Assembly (NCBI GenBank): GCA_048013815.1
Contig: CM106585.1
Coordinates: forward strand, 23,498,001 to 23,562,000
Direction of reading: 5' to 3'
DNA from: Setoptus koraiensis
Lineage: Eukaryota > Arthropoda
DNA length: 64,000 nucleotides
The notes below the pieces were generated by a model. It worked only from the letters and a program-made list of their open reading frames with translations. It ran no database searches and was not told the origin of the DNA. Positions 31,097 through 44,100 of the stretch are shown here, piece by piece (within the stretch, counting starts at the first letter, position 1; each line of letters begins with the position of its first letter). A program made the position numbers and the translations under genes.

Positions 31097-33391
31097 TTAG
31101 GTACGATGATAGGCACTGAAGGGCATGGTCGGTAAAGGCGGTGGTGGATAATAGTAATCAGTGCTAGATGAAGACGCCGGTTGCTGAGGGACGGCACTTT
31201 CGCCGGCAACGCTACTGCTAACATTAGATTGACCACCTTCCAATGATTTTAATAGCTCCTCACGTTCCGTTTTTCTGGCATAACAAAAATCGTCCACCTT
31301 CGTTTGAAGACTTACCAACAATTGTGTTAAATCATTGTAAAATTTTGTACCCTCCTGTAGGTGGCGCAACAAATCATTAAACGCATCATGAGCAGCCGCT
31401 AGTTTACTGAAAAACATATCTCTGCCAGAGGCCGATGAACTGCCGCCACCCTTGAGGTCGGCAAAGTCCTCATTAGCTGCTTTAATTTCCTTTACAAGCT
31501 CATTTTGACGGTCATTTGTTTCGCGGACAGATCTTTGTAGAGGCGCGAAAGCGTGTCCTATTGCCTCTGCGATCATAGCGGTATCGTTCAAAGTTCCTTC
31601 ACTGGCGGAAGCCTCCATGAATTTGTTTTTCATGTGCTCGAAGTCTGCATTCTTGAATTTCTGAATCAACTCTTCGCGCTCAGATTTGAGAGCGTTTACG
31701 TCGTACATCAGTTGCTTGAGCTTTATAACACAAGGTGAATTTGAATAATTGTGACCTTGATACCCTGTCGGTATAGCCTCGGCTATGGCTGTTTTGGAAT
31801 CATTCGATAGTAGTAAGATCTCCTTTTCATGATTTTGAAATTTCTCTTTAACTTTCATATCTGCAGCAACTGCATTTCTTATAACATCACGGTATTTGGA
31901 GGAATACTCTTTCCACGATTTGTTGAGAACCGATGATGGAGTTCGTGTCCATTTATCTTTAAATCTAGCGCGAAGTTCATCATCTCTTTGTTCTTCGTTT
32001 TTGAGCGAGGTATCAATTTCTTCCAAGATCTCCTTGTTGCGCTGCAGAAGCTCCGGGAGCTCTTGGATCAATCTTTGGACATAATTGTAACCTCCTTTTT
32101 GGCGAACGTATTTCGCCTTATCTTGTAGAGATTGTGGTAGATCGACACCTGGAGCATCTTCAAGGGAAGCAGGCAGATTAAGTGAGGCCAGAACAGCATT
32201 GAGAGCAGTGGTTTGTTCTTGGATTGTTGTCACTTCAACACCGACAGTTTCTTGTTTCTTCGCCTCAAGCTTCTGCCAAGCTTGTTGAACACTTAATGGG
32301 AGCATTCCTTCGAACAGATCAGTTGTTTCGGGTAAGAATTTTCCAGGTGGGGGTGCTGGTCGAGCTAAAGCTAACTTTTCGATTGGTTCCAACAGTCTGT
32401 ATTCTGGCACTCTAGCATGGTAAATAAAATCGTTATCCTTAACTGCGGACTCGTGTCTCTTTTGTGTCTTTTTGTAATAAGCTTCAGCTATGCCCGTGAT
32501 TGGCGCTGCACTTTTCGCCTCCGCCTGTTGAAAAGATTCAACTGCATGCTGCAATCTAGCAATTTCTTCGCCAAAATTCTTTCCCTCCGCAACTACTAGT
32601 GCTTGGTGGTACTGCGCTATAGCAGAAAAAAATAGATGCTTACAATAGATTGCGCTCAACCACTCTTTTTCTGGCCAGGTCGATTTGATGATTTGAATAA
32701 GTTTGTAACTTTCTGAATAAAACTCTGAGCATTGGTTTGCAACTTTCGCAAGTATGGCATCAGTCATATTGTTTTGCATTGCCTTCAAGAATACTGACTC
32801 CTGTGCTTGTGCGAGCATGATATAATGTAGAATATCTAGCACCGAACTATTTAGATCAACTACCGAACTAGATTTTGTTCCAATAGCGGCTGGGGCCGAG
32901 ACTTTTAAGTCTAGGAATAAACCAGCAGCTGATTGAAAATATTTGGCTGCAAGCTGAAGAGCGTGCTCATTTTTAACATCTTCATTGAGTGAAGTAGCGG
33001 CTATATCAGACAACGATGAGGCTATATTGAAGAGAATGCAAACTTTCTCGTATGCCAGACTTTGTATGATCAATGATGGTGAGGACGAAAGGAAATAGCC
33101 ACCTTTATCGAACGCGTCCTTCCATTTAAAGTTCACAGATACCTCATTGACTGGACATTTGTTGGAGAATAGTTTTAATTGGTCATAGTAACGTTGTAAT
33201 GCCGTCAATGTAGCTGTTGACTTCGATTCGATTCCTTTAGCGGTGCAATCTTTTCTGAGGCGATTCAATTCTTGAATTGATTGGATATAGGCTTCATCAT
33301 TACCATAATAGGTGGAAATCAGATTCTTCAGTGGCACTACCAAGTCTACGTCAGAGGTTCTTTTAGCGGGTACGCCAATAAAAGAAGACAT
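31097..33391 (-). CDS. PDCD6IP: ALIX / PDCD6-interacting protein (Bro1 and V domains)
   Basis: ESCRT-associated adaptor acting in multivesicular-body sorting, membrane repair and cytokinesis. It is a single exon of 764 residues (human 868). The Bro1 domain occupies about residues 1-350: VPLKNLISTYYGND, CTAKGIESKSTATLTALQRYYDQL, FNIASSLSDIAA. The V domain follows (about 355-700), with PAPPPGKFLPETTDLFEGMLP at its start and LPASLEDAPG, then long charged helices. The proline-rich tail is cut to about 45 residues (VPQQPASSSS, then YYYPPPPLPTMPFSAYHRT). No PSAP/PTAP motif is visible, so direct TSG101 binding by that motif is unlikely. The stop is clean and no further exon was found. Confidence 0.95.
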   Translation of the reverse strand: MSSFIGVPAKRTSDVDLVVPLKNLISTYYGNDEAYIQSIQELNRLRKDCTAKGIESKSTATLTALQRYYDQLKLFSNKCPVNEVSVNFKWKDAFDKGGYFLSSSPSLIIQSLAYEKVCILFNIASSLSDIAATSLNEDVKNEHALQLAAKYFQSAAGLFLDLKVSAPAAIGTKSSSVVDLNSSVLDILHYIMLAQAQESVFLKAMQNNMTDAILAKVANQCSEFYSESYKLIQIIKSTWPEKEWLSAIYCKHLFFSAIAQYHQALVVAEGKNFGEEIARLQHAVESFQQAEAKSAAPITGIAEAYYKKTQKRHESAVKDNDFIYHARVPEYRLLEPIEKLALARPAPPPGKFLPETTDLFEGMLPLSVQQAWQKLEAKKQETVGVEVTTIQEQTTALNAVLASLNLPASLEDAPGVDLPQSLQDKAKYVRQKGGYNYVQRLIQELPELLQRNKEILEEIDTSLKNEEQRDDELRARFKDKWTRTPSSVLNKSWKEYSSKYRDVIRNAVAADMKVKEKFQNHEKEILLLSNDSKTAIAEAIPTGYQGHNYSNSPCVIKLKQLMYDVNALKSEREELIQKFKNADFEHMKNKFMEASASEGTLNDTAMIAEAIGHAFAPLQRSVRETNDRQNELVKEIKAANEDFADLKGGGSSSASGRDMFFSKLAAAHDAFNDLLRHLQEGTKFYNDLTQLLVSLQTKVDDFCYARKTEREELLKSLEGGQSNVSSSVAGESAVPQQPASSSSTDYYYPPPPLPTMPFSAYHRT

Positions 33392-34384
33392 TTTTATCTA
33401 TCGCTTGGTTAATGATTATCAATAAAAAAAACGAATGAACTAGTGCGTTCCTTCTCGCAATATATCCTATAAATGATGTTGAAAGAAAGTCTCTTCAGAT
33501 AAATTTAGGTCTAATATCAATAAACATCTGATAGATCAGTGATGAAAGGAGTTACAATTGTAGATTGTATCATGAAACATGTAGTGATATTGTGAGTTCC
33601 ATACTGTGCCAAACTTATAAATCTGTAGATGATAGGATATGGATATCGGTTGTCAATGTGGTTATCAAGATCTGCCTATCAATTACTATCGTTTCTAATT
33701 TTGATATTATTGTTGCCTATGCTTCAAAACACCACAGATGTAGCCGAAACTGTTTGTTTATTAAAGGGATTTGATGCTCGCTGAAATGAGATAAACTAAC
33801 TCTGTAAGGATAGTGATAGTAGTATATTTGCATAAATCATAAAGATTAGTACATTTGTTATTGGGGGATCTAATATAATTTTGAAGGGAATGAGTCATCT
33901 GTCCCTGCAAGCTCATGTGCCTGCGCGACGCATTTCAAATTGTTTTCTGGAAAACTGTGCACTAATCTTCTAACAAAGATGAACAACACATGTTTCTAGA
34001 TAGACTCTGGTATCTAATTTTTCCAGCTTAACGATGCCGACCATTTAATGACACACAGTCAGAACGGGTCCCCCACTTGTAACTCCCGAAAACCAACCGA
34101 TATAGGAACGCTATTCATGCTTGTTGCTTTAAAATTAAATATTATTATAACTCTCGATTCGTGGTCACAACAAGAAATTCTAGGAACATTGATGATAAAT
34201 ACTAGCGTTCGTTTAAATTTATTTTTTTTTTAATCACTGGCACTACAGCTATTCTAGTTACATATTTATACAAGCTGTGAAGCCCCGAAATTCACTATAG
34301 TCTTATCTTCTGAGTTATTTGCGAGTCTTTTGCTTTTCCCTTTATGTTTCATAAGATTGTAAATAAATATATATCACTATGTCA
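33392..34384. other. Intergenic between ALIX and WDTC1
   Basis: About 1 kb without a supportable gene; it should contain the ALIX promoter and the WDTC1 3' flank. A T-run near 34221-34232 is the only simple-sequence feature. Confidence 0.5.
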
Positions 34385-36578
34385 CTACAGCCCGGGTCTG
34401 TATATCATCATGAGCATAGCTTCGAGAGGATCTATCTGCATCCTCTTTTGATTCCAAGAAGCAACCGACTCAACATCTTCAATATCGCGATTTGTTGCGC
34501 ATCCTAATGGACTCCATATTTTAACTATTGGATCGATCCCGCTGGTGGCCAACATGCAAATATCGGGATGGGGCTGAAGGCAATTCACGATTGAGTCATC
34601 ACCACGCAATGCTTTTATGATGTTTGTAGTCTTCTTATCCCAAATGAAGAAGGAGCCCTCGTCGCTACCGGCGACAACGAACTGACCGTTTCCTCCGAAG
34701 AAGTTTGCCTCTTTGATGTCAGTGGTAGTATTACAATGACCACAAAATCTAGCATCAAAATCAGAGGCGGATAGTCTCTTTTTTAAGTCCTCTTTCTCAC
34801 AGACTTCTTGAGTCAAAGGATACGATTTGTGACAGACTTCATTCATTGATTCATCGGACGCATTTTCGTTGTAATCATCTAAGCTACAAAAACCAGACGA
34901 CGAATTTCGTCCAGCAGAGCTTGTATCGGAATCAGAATCATTGTTAGATTGTCCACTAAGAAATGCGAATCCGTCTAAATTCTTAAGACTACCTGGTCGT
35001 CGCTCCCTCATCATCGTCAACGAACGTTTGGATTCAGCACGCTTTTTTGCCTCCTCTATCTTTTTGCGCAAGCTTTGGAATGTAGATTTGTTCCCAGAAA
35101 ATTTGCTTATAGCATATTCTAAACATTCCGAAGCTTCGTCTAATCTTTCCAATGAGACAAGACTGTCGATTAAATATGAGTGCGATTTAAAACAGTCGGA
35201 TTTCAAGAAAATGGCAGCCGCGGCGTCTCTCATGGCAAGATATTTATCTCCTTCCCACTTCCGTTCTAGTAAAGCTTTAGCTCTAATCCTGTATATATCG
35301 CTGTCAGTGCTGACAGATGCTAATAGTTTGTTACATATATCAATAGTGGAGCAGTAACGCTTTTCCTTTAGGGCCAATATAGCGTTTTCTCTCAATGTTT
35401 CTTGGTAATCCGTAAGCTGTCTGGCACAATCCACCTTCAATGTGGACTGTTTGGAGTTGGAAGTTACTTCACGAGTTTCTAAACATTCTTTGAATTTAAA
35501 GAATTTAAATTTCTTTCTCGATTGGAATAAGTTGAATAGATATATTTGTTCGGAACCGATATTGGAAAGAAGTTCCGTGCCGTCCGGACTGAACGTTACA
35601 TAGGTGGTGGAAAACAATCCTTGCTTGTTACTAATTGTTTGCAAATGACCGGGAGCCAGGTAAGCCAAACAATTTTTGGGAGATGTCTGATGATCGAGGA
35701 AACAGTTCTGTCCTGAACCGTTCATCCTTGTATTTTCGGAGGAATCACAGTCGCTATCATAGGAGTTATTACTTGAACTTGAGTAACAGATCACAGGAGA
35801 TGGAGATAATCTACTTGCGCTAACTATATAGCGCCTATCATACAATCTGATGTATGGGTCATTAGCCCCAACAGCCAGAAGTTCTTGTCGGATAGGATTG
35901 ACGTTAATACATTTTGCTTCAACTCTAGCTTTGTGATTAGAGAGATTTATGAAGACATTTCTCGTGTCTTTGCAACGGTGAGGTTGCCTCATGTCAAACT
36001 GCAACACTAAACCATCCTCCGCAGCAGACCAAAAGGTGCTCGGACTATCACTAGCTGTGGCTAAACGTTTAACCCGATTGGCGTGACAATTACAGTCGAG
36101 TAGAATTTCATCAACAGATATATCGAACAATTTTACGGAATTGTCTCCCGCGCAGGTCGCTATCAGAGAGTCACTCGATCTTGGTAAAAACTTCACAGAG
36201 AAGATATTCCCTTCGTGTCCAGTATTTAAGGTTCGTAGTTTTTTACGGATGAATGGATTCCATAGTATGACATCATGGTCATCTGAGCCACTAGCCAAAA
36301 TTGTTCCTTTTTCGTTCCATTCCAGACAATTTACACAGCCCCTATGACCCTAATTGTTTGGAGTAACAAAAAATATGTTATTAATTAAGGGTTTTTATGG
36401 GTGAGGTTATTGATATTATTATTAGACAACTTACATTCAATTCCGACTCTAACGATAATTTATTCATGAGATCTGATGTGGTTTGCATGTTACGTTTGTT
36501 TTGCCTATTGAAACGGTCATCCTTTCTACGATTCGCCAGCCATTGAACGCTGTTCGTACAGTTACCCACAAAATTCAT
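34385..36578 (-). CDS. WDTC1: WD and tetratricopeptide repeats protein 1 (adipose)
   Basis: Orthologue of WDTC1/adipose, a CUL4-DDB1 substrate adaptor that restrains fat storage in flies and mice. Exons are 36578-36435 and 36349-34385 with an 85-base intron; the product is 702 residues (human 677). The splice join yields LESELN-GHRGCVNCLEWNEKG, matching the human block. WD repeats fill the first half (ASGSDDHDVILWNPF, GHEGNIFSVKFLP, RVKRLATASDSPSTFWSAAEDGLV). A TPR-like helical stretch follows (ENAILALKEKRYCSTIDICNKL). The end has CGHCNTTTDIKEANFF, SDEGSFFIWDKKTTN, and LATSGIDPIVKIW, which are nearly invariant. A Ser/Asp/Asn-rich linker lies near residues 490-530. Confidence 0.96.
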
Positions 36579-39500
36579 TTTTCTTTGACTCGGCTGTATT
36601 ATCTTTTTGATAGTTATCAATTGTTTCGCGACAATCGCTAGGTTGATTATCTAGTGTCTTTTCTATAAGTTAGTTCTTGATGAATATGATTATAATCATA
36701 CTCGATAGTGATAATTTGGTATGTGGAGGCTTAGAGTCACATAAAGTTAGCGTTGTGTAGTATGTTGCTAGTCGATGGAGAAATTTGCTCAAGGTTGTAT
36801 AAATCGTGTGTTAATATGTTGAGCAAGCACACAAAATTCAATTAAATGTCTGTTATGTTTGATTATCGTCTGTTATTGTTGGTCAAGGGCGAGCTTTTGG
36901 TTCGTCTGAATTTGTTGATCCTGTTCTCAGTAATTATTGCGGAGATAGTTAGTGCGATTACCGATCAAGTTTCCAATAGTTTCATGTCATCAGATATTCA
37001 TTGTAGAGTTGACCATACAATCTTGAATCATAAACTGTGTTTCACTATCTAATAAGATGTAGATACTGTGTGACCCCTAGGATGCTACAAGGTGAGTAGG
37101 CCTTGATGAAGATCTAACTGTGATATTTTCTGTGTGACTTTAATCTTATATGAGATTGTACTGAGCGAAGATCATTCCACCTGTTATAATGAATGATTCT
37201 CAAGTTGATAGAATGATAATCTCTTCTAGGATAGTCTTCCTGTCGATGCCCTTTACCAGATTGCGAGCACTGCAAAATATAAGCGTGCAATGACACGTCT
37301 TCATGAGTTTCAACGACTTTTATTATTCTTCAACAATGTAATTGATGGGTTGACTCCATGAGAGTATTGACCGGTGGTGCAAGTAGTGTATCGTTGCAAC
37401 GAACTTATAAGATCTACATTGATCTCAAAGTGGTTTCATAGGGACGGTAAAAAATACAACACACTTATAAGGACTTGTAACTGGAAAACTTGTCTTGAAC
37501 TTGAGCTAGATTAGCCACCGAGGTGAAGATGTTGTTGTCAATATTTCGAAGAGTTGCATATGTATATTTGCAGTCTGTTTGTATGACTTGGATGTATCCG
37601 CAATATGCAATAGCAAAGGTGGCCCGAGAATGTGAGCAAGAGTTTTGTTGACGGAAGTTCACTTTTGTTGATATCAACTAGGATATGTGAGTCTTTGCAA
37701 CTCGATATAATGTGATTTTATCGTGATTTTTGAAATCGTAATTGGCCTACTGTATTACGTCAAAATTATTAATGGTAGTTTCTAAACAGAGGTAGCTCTT
37801 AAATGTCGAACTAGACAAGACGAAATTTCAGTCTATATCTAGGTAGTTATGTTTAGATCAGAGATGAAAACTTTGTGAATTTCTCTTGAAATCTATACCT
37901 CGTGCTAGATATTGTTTGATCTGTCACTATTTTCTGAGAGCATTGTTTATAGTTGCAGCGAACTAAAATATTGTGACTCGAATAAAATGAGAAACCGAGG
38001 AGAAGGCGGGTTTTTAGAGGGAAATATTTGTTTCCTCGTTGGGGTAGATGAGCTCGTTAGATGATAGCGAAATGATTAAATATTTTGATCTTGCGCGTCG
38101 GTTAATTCTTTATATACGAAGATTGGTTTTGCCTCTATGTGGTGAGTAAACTGAGCCGGTTTTTCTGTCTATTGGAATCAACTTGACTGACTGGTTATTT
38201 CTCTTTTAAACTAATAGTTTTGCAATCATCAAGATACATTGACATCAGACAAGTGTGTGAAAGAGCATCCTCGTGAAGTCTAAAAACGCACGTGTATGTG
38301 GTTGTGTGCTGAAAGAGTTTTTCTTTTTTCTGTTGTTTTTTACTAATATTTCATCAGTCTAAAGCATCCAACATTTTCATATACAATATTTGGTAGTCGT
38401 TATTACTAGCGCATGCGTGAGGAAATAATGTGAATGATTATTAGCAAGATTCAACTTTGCGTATGTAAGTCGTCACGGGGCGCTTGCTATGCTCATTCAA
38501 CTGATGCTGACATTAATAATCATTGTGGTGATAATAGCACCTTGTTTGTGAGCTATGTGAACGCTTTCTAATGTCCAAAAGAAAGATACGAGAAAAAATC
38601 TTGGCGATGGCGACACTACTATGTTTTGTTTATAGGTATTTTGGACTACTGGTGTGTGTATGGCTAACACGGTATATCTGGTTGGTTTTTCTCTATTGCT
38701 GCTTGTGCCGAGGACGATAAAGTGTCGGCATCACATGTGGTTGTTATGTTACTGGTATTCTCCGTCCAGTCAACACAGTAACAGTTGTCGCCTTAGTTTT
38801 ACCCTTCAATTACGTCCCTGACATAAAAACACAAGATAGACTCGGCTTCACTTTTAGTGTCTGATTTTACTTATGTATTGTCCTGGCCTTCAGATAGTTT
38901 CAGACAGTATCGGTATGGGGTGATCGGCGTGCACTGTTGTTGTTCTATGTGTTGAATTTAAATGCACTGATAATGCAACGTGTTAGCAAAGAATACAATT
39001 TATTTTTGATGAGCGTGTTTGTCCAACATGTATTATCATGTAAAAATAAAAATTGCATGTGCTTGCATGTTGTTGTCAATTATTTGAAGTTGTGTGCATT
39101 AAGCCAAACGATCAAAACAAACTCAAACGCGATGTGATGCGATCACAGTTTTTCTAATAACTATATTCGTTCGTCAGAGCATGAAACGAATTTAAACACC
39201 GACACTGCTACACTATATAGACTTTTCCTTATGAAACGGGCTACTTGCTTTATTATTGTCTTGATGTTCCTCTTTTTTGATGCTAGAGCCTTGAGGTGTC
39301 TTGATAGAATTGGCTTTGATAGAGATGTTGCTAGTGAATTGTTGTTGTTGCGTTAGTGTGATAACGATGATAATATTTGTCTAAATTGCCAATAATTATT
39401 ATTGTTTTAATAGTAATAATAGTAATAATTTATAACAGTAGTTGGATAATCGCGTTTGAGTGTGTATCTGTGATTTATTCACTACAGACAGAGGGTTGAT

Positions 39501-39725
39501 TTCAAGTTCGCTCAACTTGAGCAACGCCGACAATGCATATAGAATAGAATGAACGCTTCCAGTCAGCTTTGCAACCAATGTCGAATATTCCAACTTTTAC
39601 CCTACTGTCTGACTACACTGATATACTGACTGGTAGCACACGACATACTAGTGCTACTAGTTTACTACTAGTCTGCAGTAGACACACAGAGAACAAATGG
39701 AATGAAAGTGGGGGAAGTTGTTGAA

Positions 39726-39745
39726 TCTCTCTCTCTCTCTCTCTC
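39726..39745. repeat. (TC)n microsatellite
   Basis: Ten TC units in noncoding DNA, followed by a short CGCTCT extension. Confidence 0.9.
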
Positions 39746-40082
39746 GCTCTTTATTCACAGACACACACACAGGATCAGTTTTTGTTCTTGTCCCTCTTCA
39801 ACACATTGTTCTACATTGCACACTGTGTATATCCTATATAGTACTAATAAATTCTATAAAAGTTGGCTGCAGCAGTATTTATCGAACATATCAAATTTAT
39901 CGAATATACGTAGCCAGCGAGATGAACATCGAACATGACGCCAGTAGCATGCAGCTCAACAACAACGTGCCTCCTCTACTCTTGTTCGCTCTCTCCCTAG
40001 ACGCACACTCACTCACACACTGTTCCACAGAAGCTTTCGTGGAGACAAAGAACGAAGGCTTGCTCTCACTCGAGCTCGACCA

Positions 40083-40109
40083 GACACACACACACACACA
40101 CACACACAC
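40083..40109. repeat. (AC)n microsatellite
   Basis: About 13 AC units in noncoding DNA. Confidence 0.9.
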
Positions 40110-41093
40110 CGTTGCCCATGTGCTTCAACATCGCATTGCACACTATCGTAGCATGTACTTTGTATAGCATATAGTTAATACATAGTGTGCGCCAGAGAAT
40201 GGGCACAAAGACCAACTAAATGTGAGTGTGTGCTACATCTACACGCAAATGGCTTCGATGAACTCGAAACTTGAGGTAGACTTGCCAGCGCACCAGATAA
40301 AAGATGATCTCTATATGTATCATACAAAACCAACGCGTTTCAGCTTATGCCAACTATATGACAGCGATGTTTTCGTGTAAGCGCATCCTTATACTGCCGT
40401 CATATTTACTCTATGCTTATTTTTTTTATCTATCTTAACCATCGAACTTTGCGTTCACGGGATGAATGGTTGCTGATTCATTCCATCTTCCGCTAACCTG
40501 CATATGCGCCAGGTAATGCATCTACACTGCCTATGGTTGCTATTATGTGTGCATATGGCAGCAATTTTATATAGGAGGAAGGTGTAACCATTCCACAACT
40601 ATTTATAGTACACTTCTGGACGACAATAATAAAAATCTTTGTGCGATCCTTTTTCCTTCTCCAACTAACTAATCTTAGAATCTAAAATAAAATTCGAGCG
40701 CCAAAATCAAGACTCTTTTGCCTGCCTGAAAAAAACAAATATTGTTCTTTTAACTACGATCTGACAACATTTATCTTATAAATAATAATAATAATCTCTA
40801 CTCATTATTAGCACATGTGATATGGCACATCACATAACATGATAACATTGAATCGCATTAGCGTGACGCTAGAGAGACAATCAAACAAACAAATAACATT
40901 TAAGGCGACAGTGTTTACCTTTATCTAGCATATGCAGAGGATAAAATAGACCAGACTAAATATCTGCCTCTCAGACATTCCAGCGACACTAACACTAAGG
41001 TCGCACCGATGTCGTTGGAATGCTAGATATTGAGATGGTTCGCGGTTAGATCAACTAGGACTCTCGACTAAGCTGCTAATTATAGACAGAGGA

Positions 41094-41117
41094 TCTCTCT
41101 CTCTCTCTCTCTCTCTC
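41094..41117. repeat. (TC)n microsatellite
   Basis: Twelve TC units in noncoding DNA. Confidence 0.9.
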
Positions 41118-44100
41118 CCCTTGCGTGCCTTTCTATGTTGACTGAGACTCTATATGTGAGAGGCAAATCAATGTCAATGTCAGGGTTGAATTTAATCAAG
41201 TTACGGCAATTTCGACATGAACGAGCTCATATAAACTTTGAGAATGCAAAAAATCACTTATGTTATGTGTTAATGATGTTTAACCTTTAAGGTCTCATCC
41301 CACAAGCCGTTCACATGTACATCACCATGTGCTGATCACATAATCAAAACCTTTACACGTTAAATGATAGTCATCTGAGAGTGTAGCTTACTTTGAAATT
41401 CCCTTTCCTTCCTCTTGATGGGTTCGAGCTTCCATGTGTCCCAGATTCCATATTGAAACATCTCTACATCCTATCCGACTGCCTAGCCATCTAAAAATAC
41501 CCCTTGTGTGTTCATGAGAAAGTGAGATCTTGTTTATAATAAGGGCATACCGAATATACTATAAGTCGTTTGTATAACTTATATTGCTACCTGTTTTCTC
41601 TCCCTCAGCCATTTTCATTATTTTATAGTTTTTCAATAAACAATAAACTGACGGCTCATACTTTGACTTTAGTTGGATGATAAAAAGCAACTTGTTTCTT
41701 AAAGGCCTGTTGATTAGGCTCGTTCATGGCCAAATATTGTTGTAAAAAGTGATATTATAATTATCGCGCATCCCGAACGAATGCACACGCACAATAGTTT
41801 ACCAGGAATATAATACCCGGTAAGTTGGAAAGTATCCTTAAAATAGGATAACAAGAAGAGGAGAAAAGAGTTATCTATCAAAAGAGTTCAAAGAGTATTG
41901 GAAGGGACTAGAAGTAGCATTTTGTTATTACTGATATCGTTATCTGAATTTTAATATTCATCAGTCAAGTAGATTACAAAAGGGTAAACGGCGTGTTGTA
42001 GATTAATGTATAGTAGTTATTGATTAATATAGTGTGTCGATGGCATCTGTTCTCACCAACCCAAAGATAGAAGAAAAAAGAGAAAAAAAAAATGATAATA
42101 AATGCGTTATTTGAATGTGTAAAAGCAAGCCAAGACATTGCATAACTCTAACTTGTGGCGCAAAATAACATTAGCATTATTGGTCGAGCTTTGTCTCCCT
42201 TTATATTTAGTTTTATCCTGCGAATAAAATAATTCTATTACTACATGCAACCACTCTGGAACCAAGTTTCAGAATTATTCTATTCTGGCAAGCTAATAAG
42301 CTTTGCGAATCTACTAGAACAACAACAAGTACATACACACAACTTGTCATAGGTTAAACTAGACTTACCAATGATAACTTTCTCGGGAAACTTGTGTGTA
42401 TGTCCAAACGACTATGCCTGTTGGTGTATGTATATGTTCATGAGCTTCGAGTTTTAAGGAGAAGAAAATCAAGTGAGGTTCAATTACACAATCGACTATT
42501 ACTAAACTTTTCAATAGATTGCCGGGTCTAACCTTCTAGCAACTATTGACGATTGATACTGTACCACCACTACAAGCAATCATAAAAGCATGTATAGAAA
42601 TGGCTCGAAACGGAAGTATATATTATCCAGTAGATTGACTCCAACAACTCATATATCATTATCAGCTGTTAGCTAGTTTAGTTGATAATAATATATTGTT
42701 GTTGTTGTTGTCGTTGATGTTTGATTGTTCGGCAGCACTTAAAGATTCGTTCATGATTTGTAGGGTTCCTTTTGCTCATTACTCACTTACTACACTACTG
42801 ATACCTGTTGTTGTTGCTTTGCCTTTCTCCTATTTCTTGATTTTCTCATTTTACTCTCAATTATCCTTTTTGTTTCTACTCATGTGTTTGTTTGTGATAA
42901 CTTATGATACTGGATGGAATAAATTAGATCAGTTAGAGAGATAATAAGGTCGCTTGGGTTTAATTATCATTCAAACAGTATTTATGGGCACGTTCGACAG
43001 GATGGAGGGTGCATGGAATTTTCCTGTCATTCAAAGTCATTACTGACATTATGTTTCAAAGAAAAAGAAAAATGTTTCTAAAAAGTATCATTATTATTAT
43101 TACATGTACACATATATAGTCAACAAAGAATACAACTCTGGACATAGATGGCATTAAATAGGCAAAGAACATGTTTCTGTAATATGGAAAAAAACAAACA
43201 ATTTTTGTCAGCTTAGACATGGGTTGAGAAAGAGACATGAATAGTTGACAACAGCAGCATTTAAATCATATATTGTGTATTATTGTCTTGGAGTAATAGA
43301 CATTAGTGTATTACATAGTCTTCGCAATGAACCATGAGTCATACAGTAATCACACATGAGAGTAACTCTGACAGAGTTGGTTACTATGCGATGACAATAG
43401 ACCTTGTCTATTTATCCCTCTGCAATATACGCATGAAAACACCTGTTATTATATTGCTGTCTGTCTAACAATCCACCTATTTCCTTTGTCAGGTCAAATT
43501 ATCGTCTTTGGTTGCCTGAGGATAGACTTGTGCGAGTTAGAATTGGCCACGAAAATTGACGAGGACGACGAGAAAATAGCAATGATCAAGGCATCATCAT
43601 CTTTTAATTGTAGTTCGCCTCGTTATCATTTTGTTATTATTTATCATTCATACATTTTTGTTTGTTGTGTGTAAACAACAACGTGATTCTTTCGTGAACA
43701 TTCCTAATGATCAACGAAGTCACACTGTTTTCCATTTTATCTCGTCTAACTGGTTTGTTATAAGGTTGCCATGTTAGAATCTAAGCTAATCGAGCTTTTC
43801 TGCATATTTTCTCAATTTTATCCCCTCCATTTGCACGTTGAATGGGTACTTGATAGATTTGAATTCTTGACGTCGTTGTTGTTGCTGGCGCTGCTGTTAG
43901 TACAAAGCGCGATAGTGAGCGATTCTAGTAGCGGCGAATCAGTAAAGTTTCACCTAGATGTAGTCGAGCACATGTTGTATTATCATCGCTCTTTGGAAAC
44001 TGTTATACAATCCCGACTTGGTATTGTAATCAATACTAGAATCGCTCTGATGTGCATGCGATTAAGAGAACGCTAGAAATAAACTTTCTATTTAACGTAG

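Noticed and set aside
42696-44076. Open frames at 42696-42944, 43486-43674 and 43771-44076 as possible small genes
   Set aside because: They are hydrophobic or random in composition, have no motif, and lie in AT-rich DNA where such frames are expected by chance.
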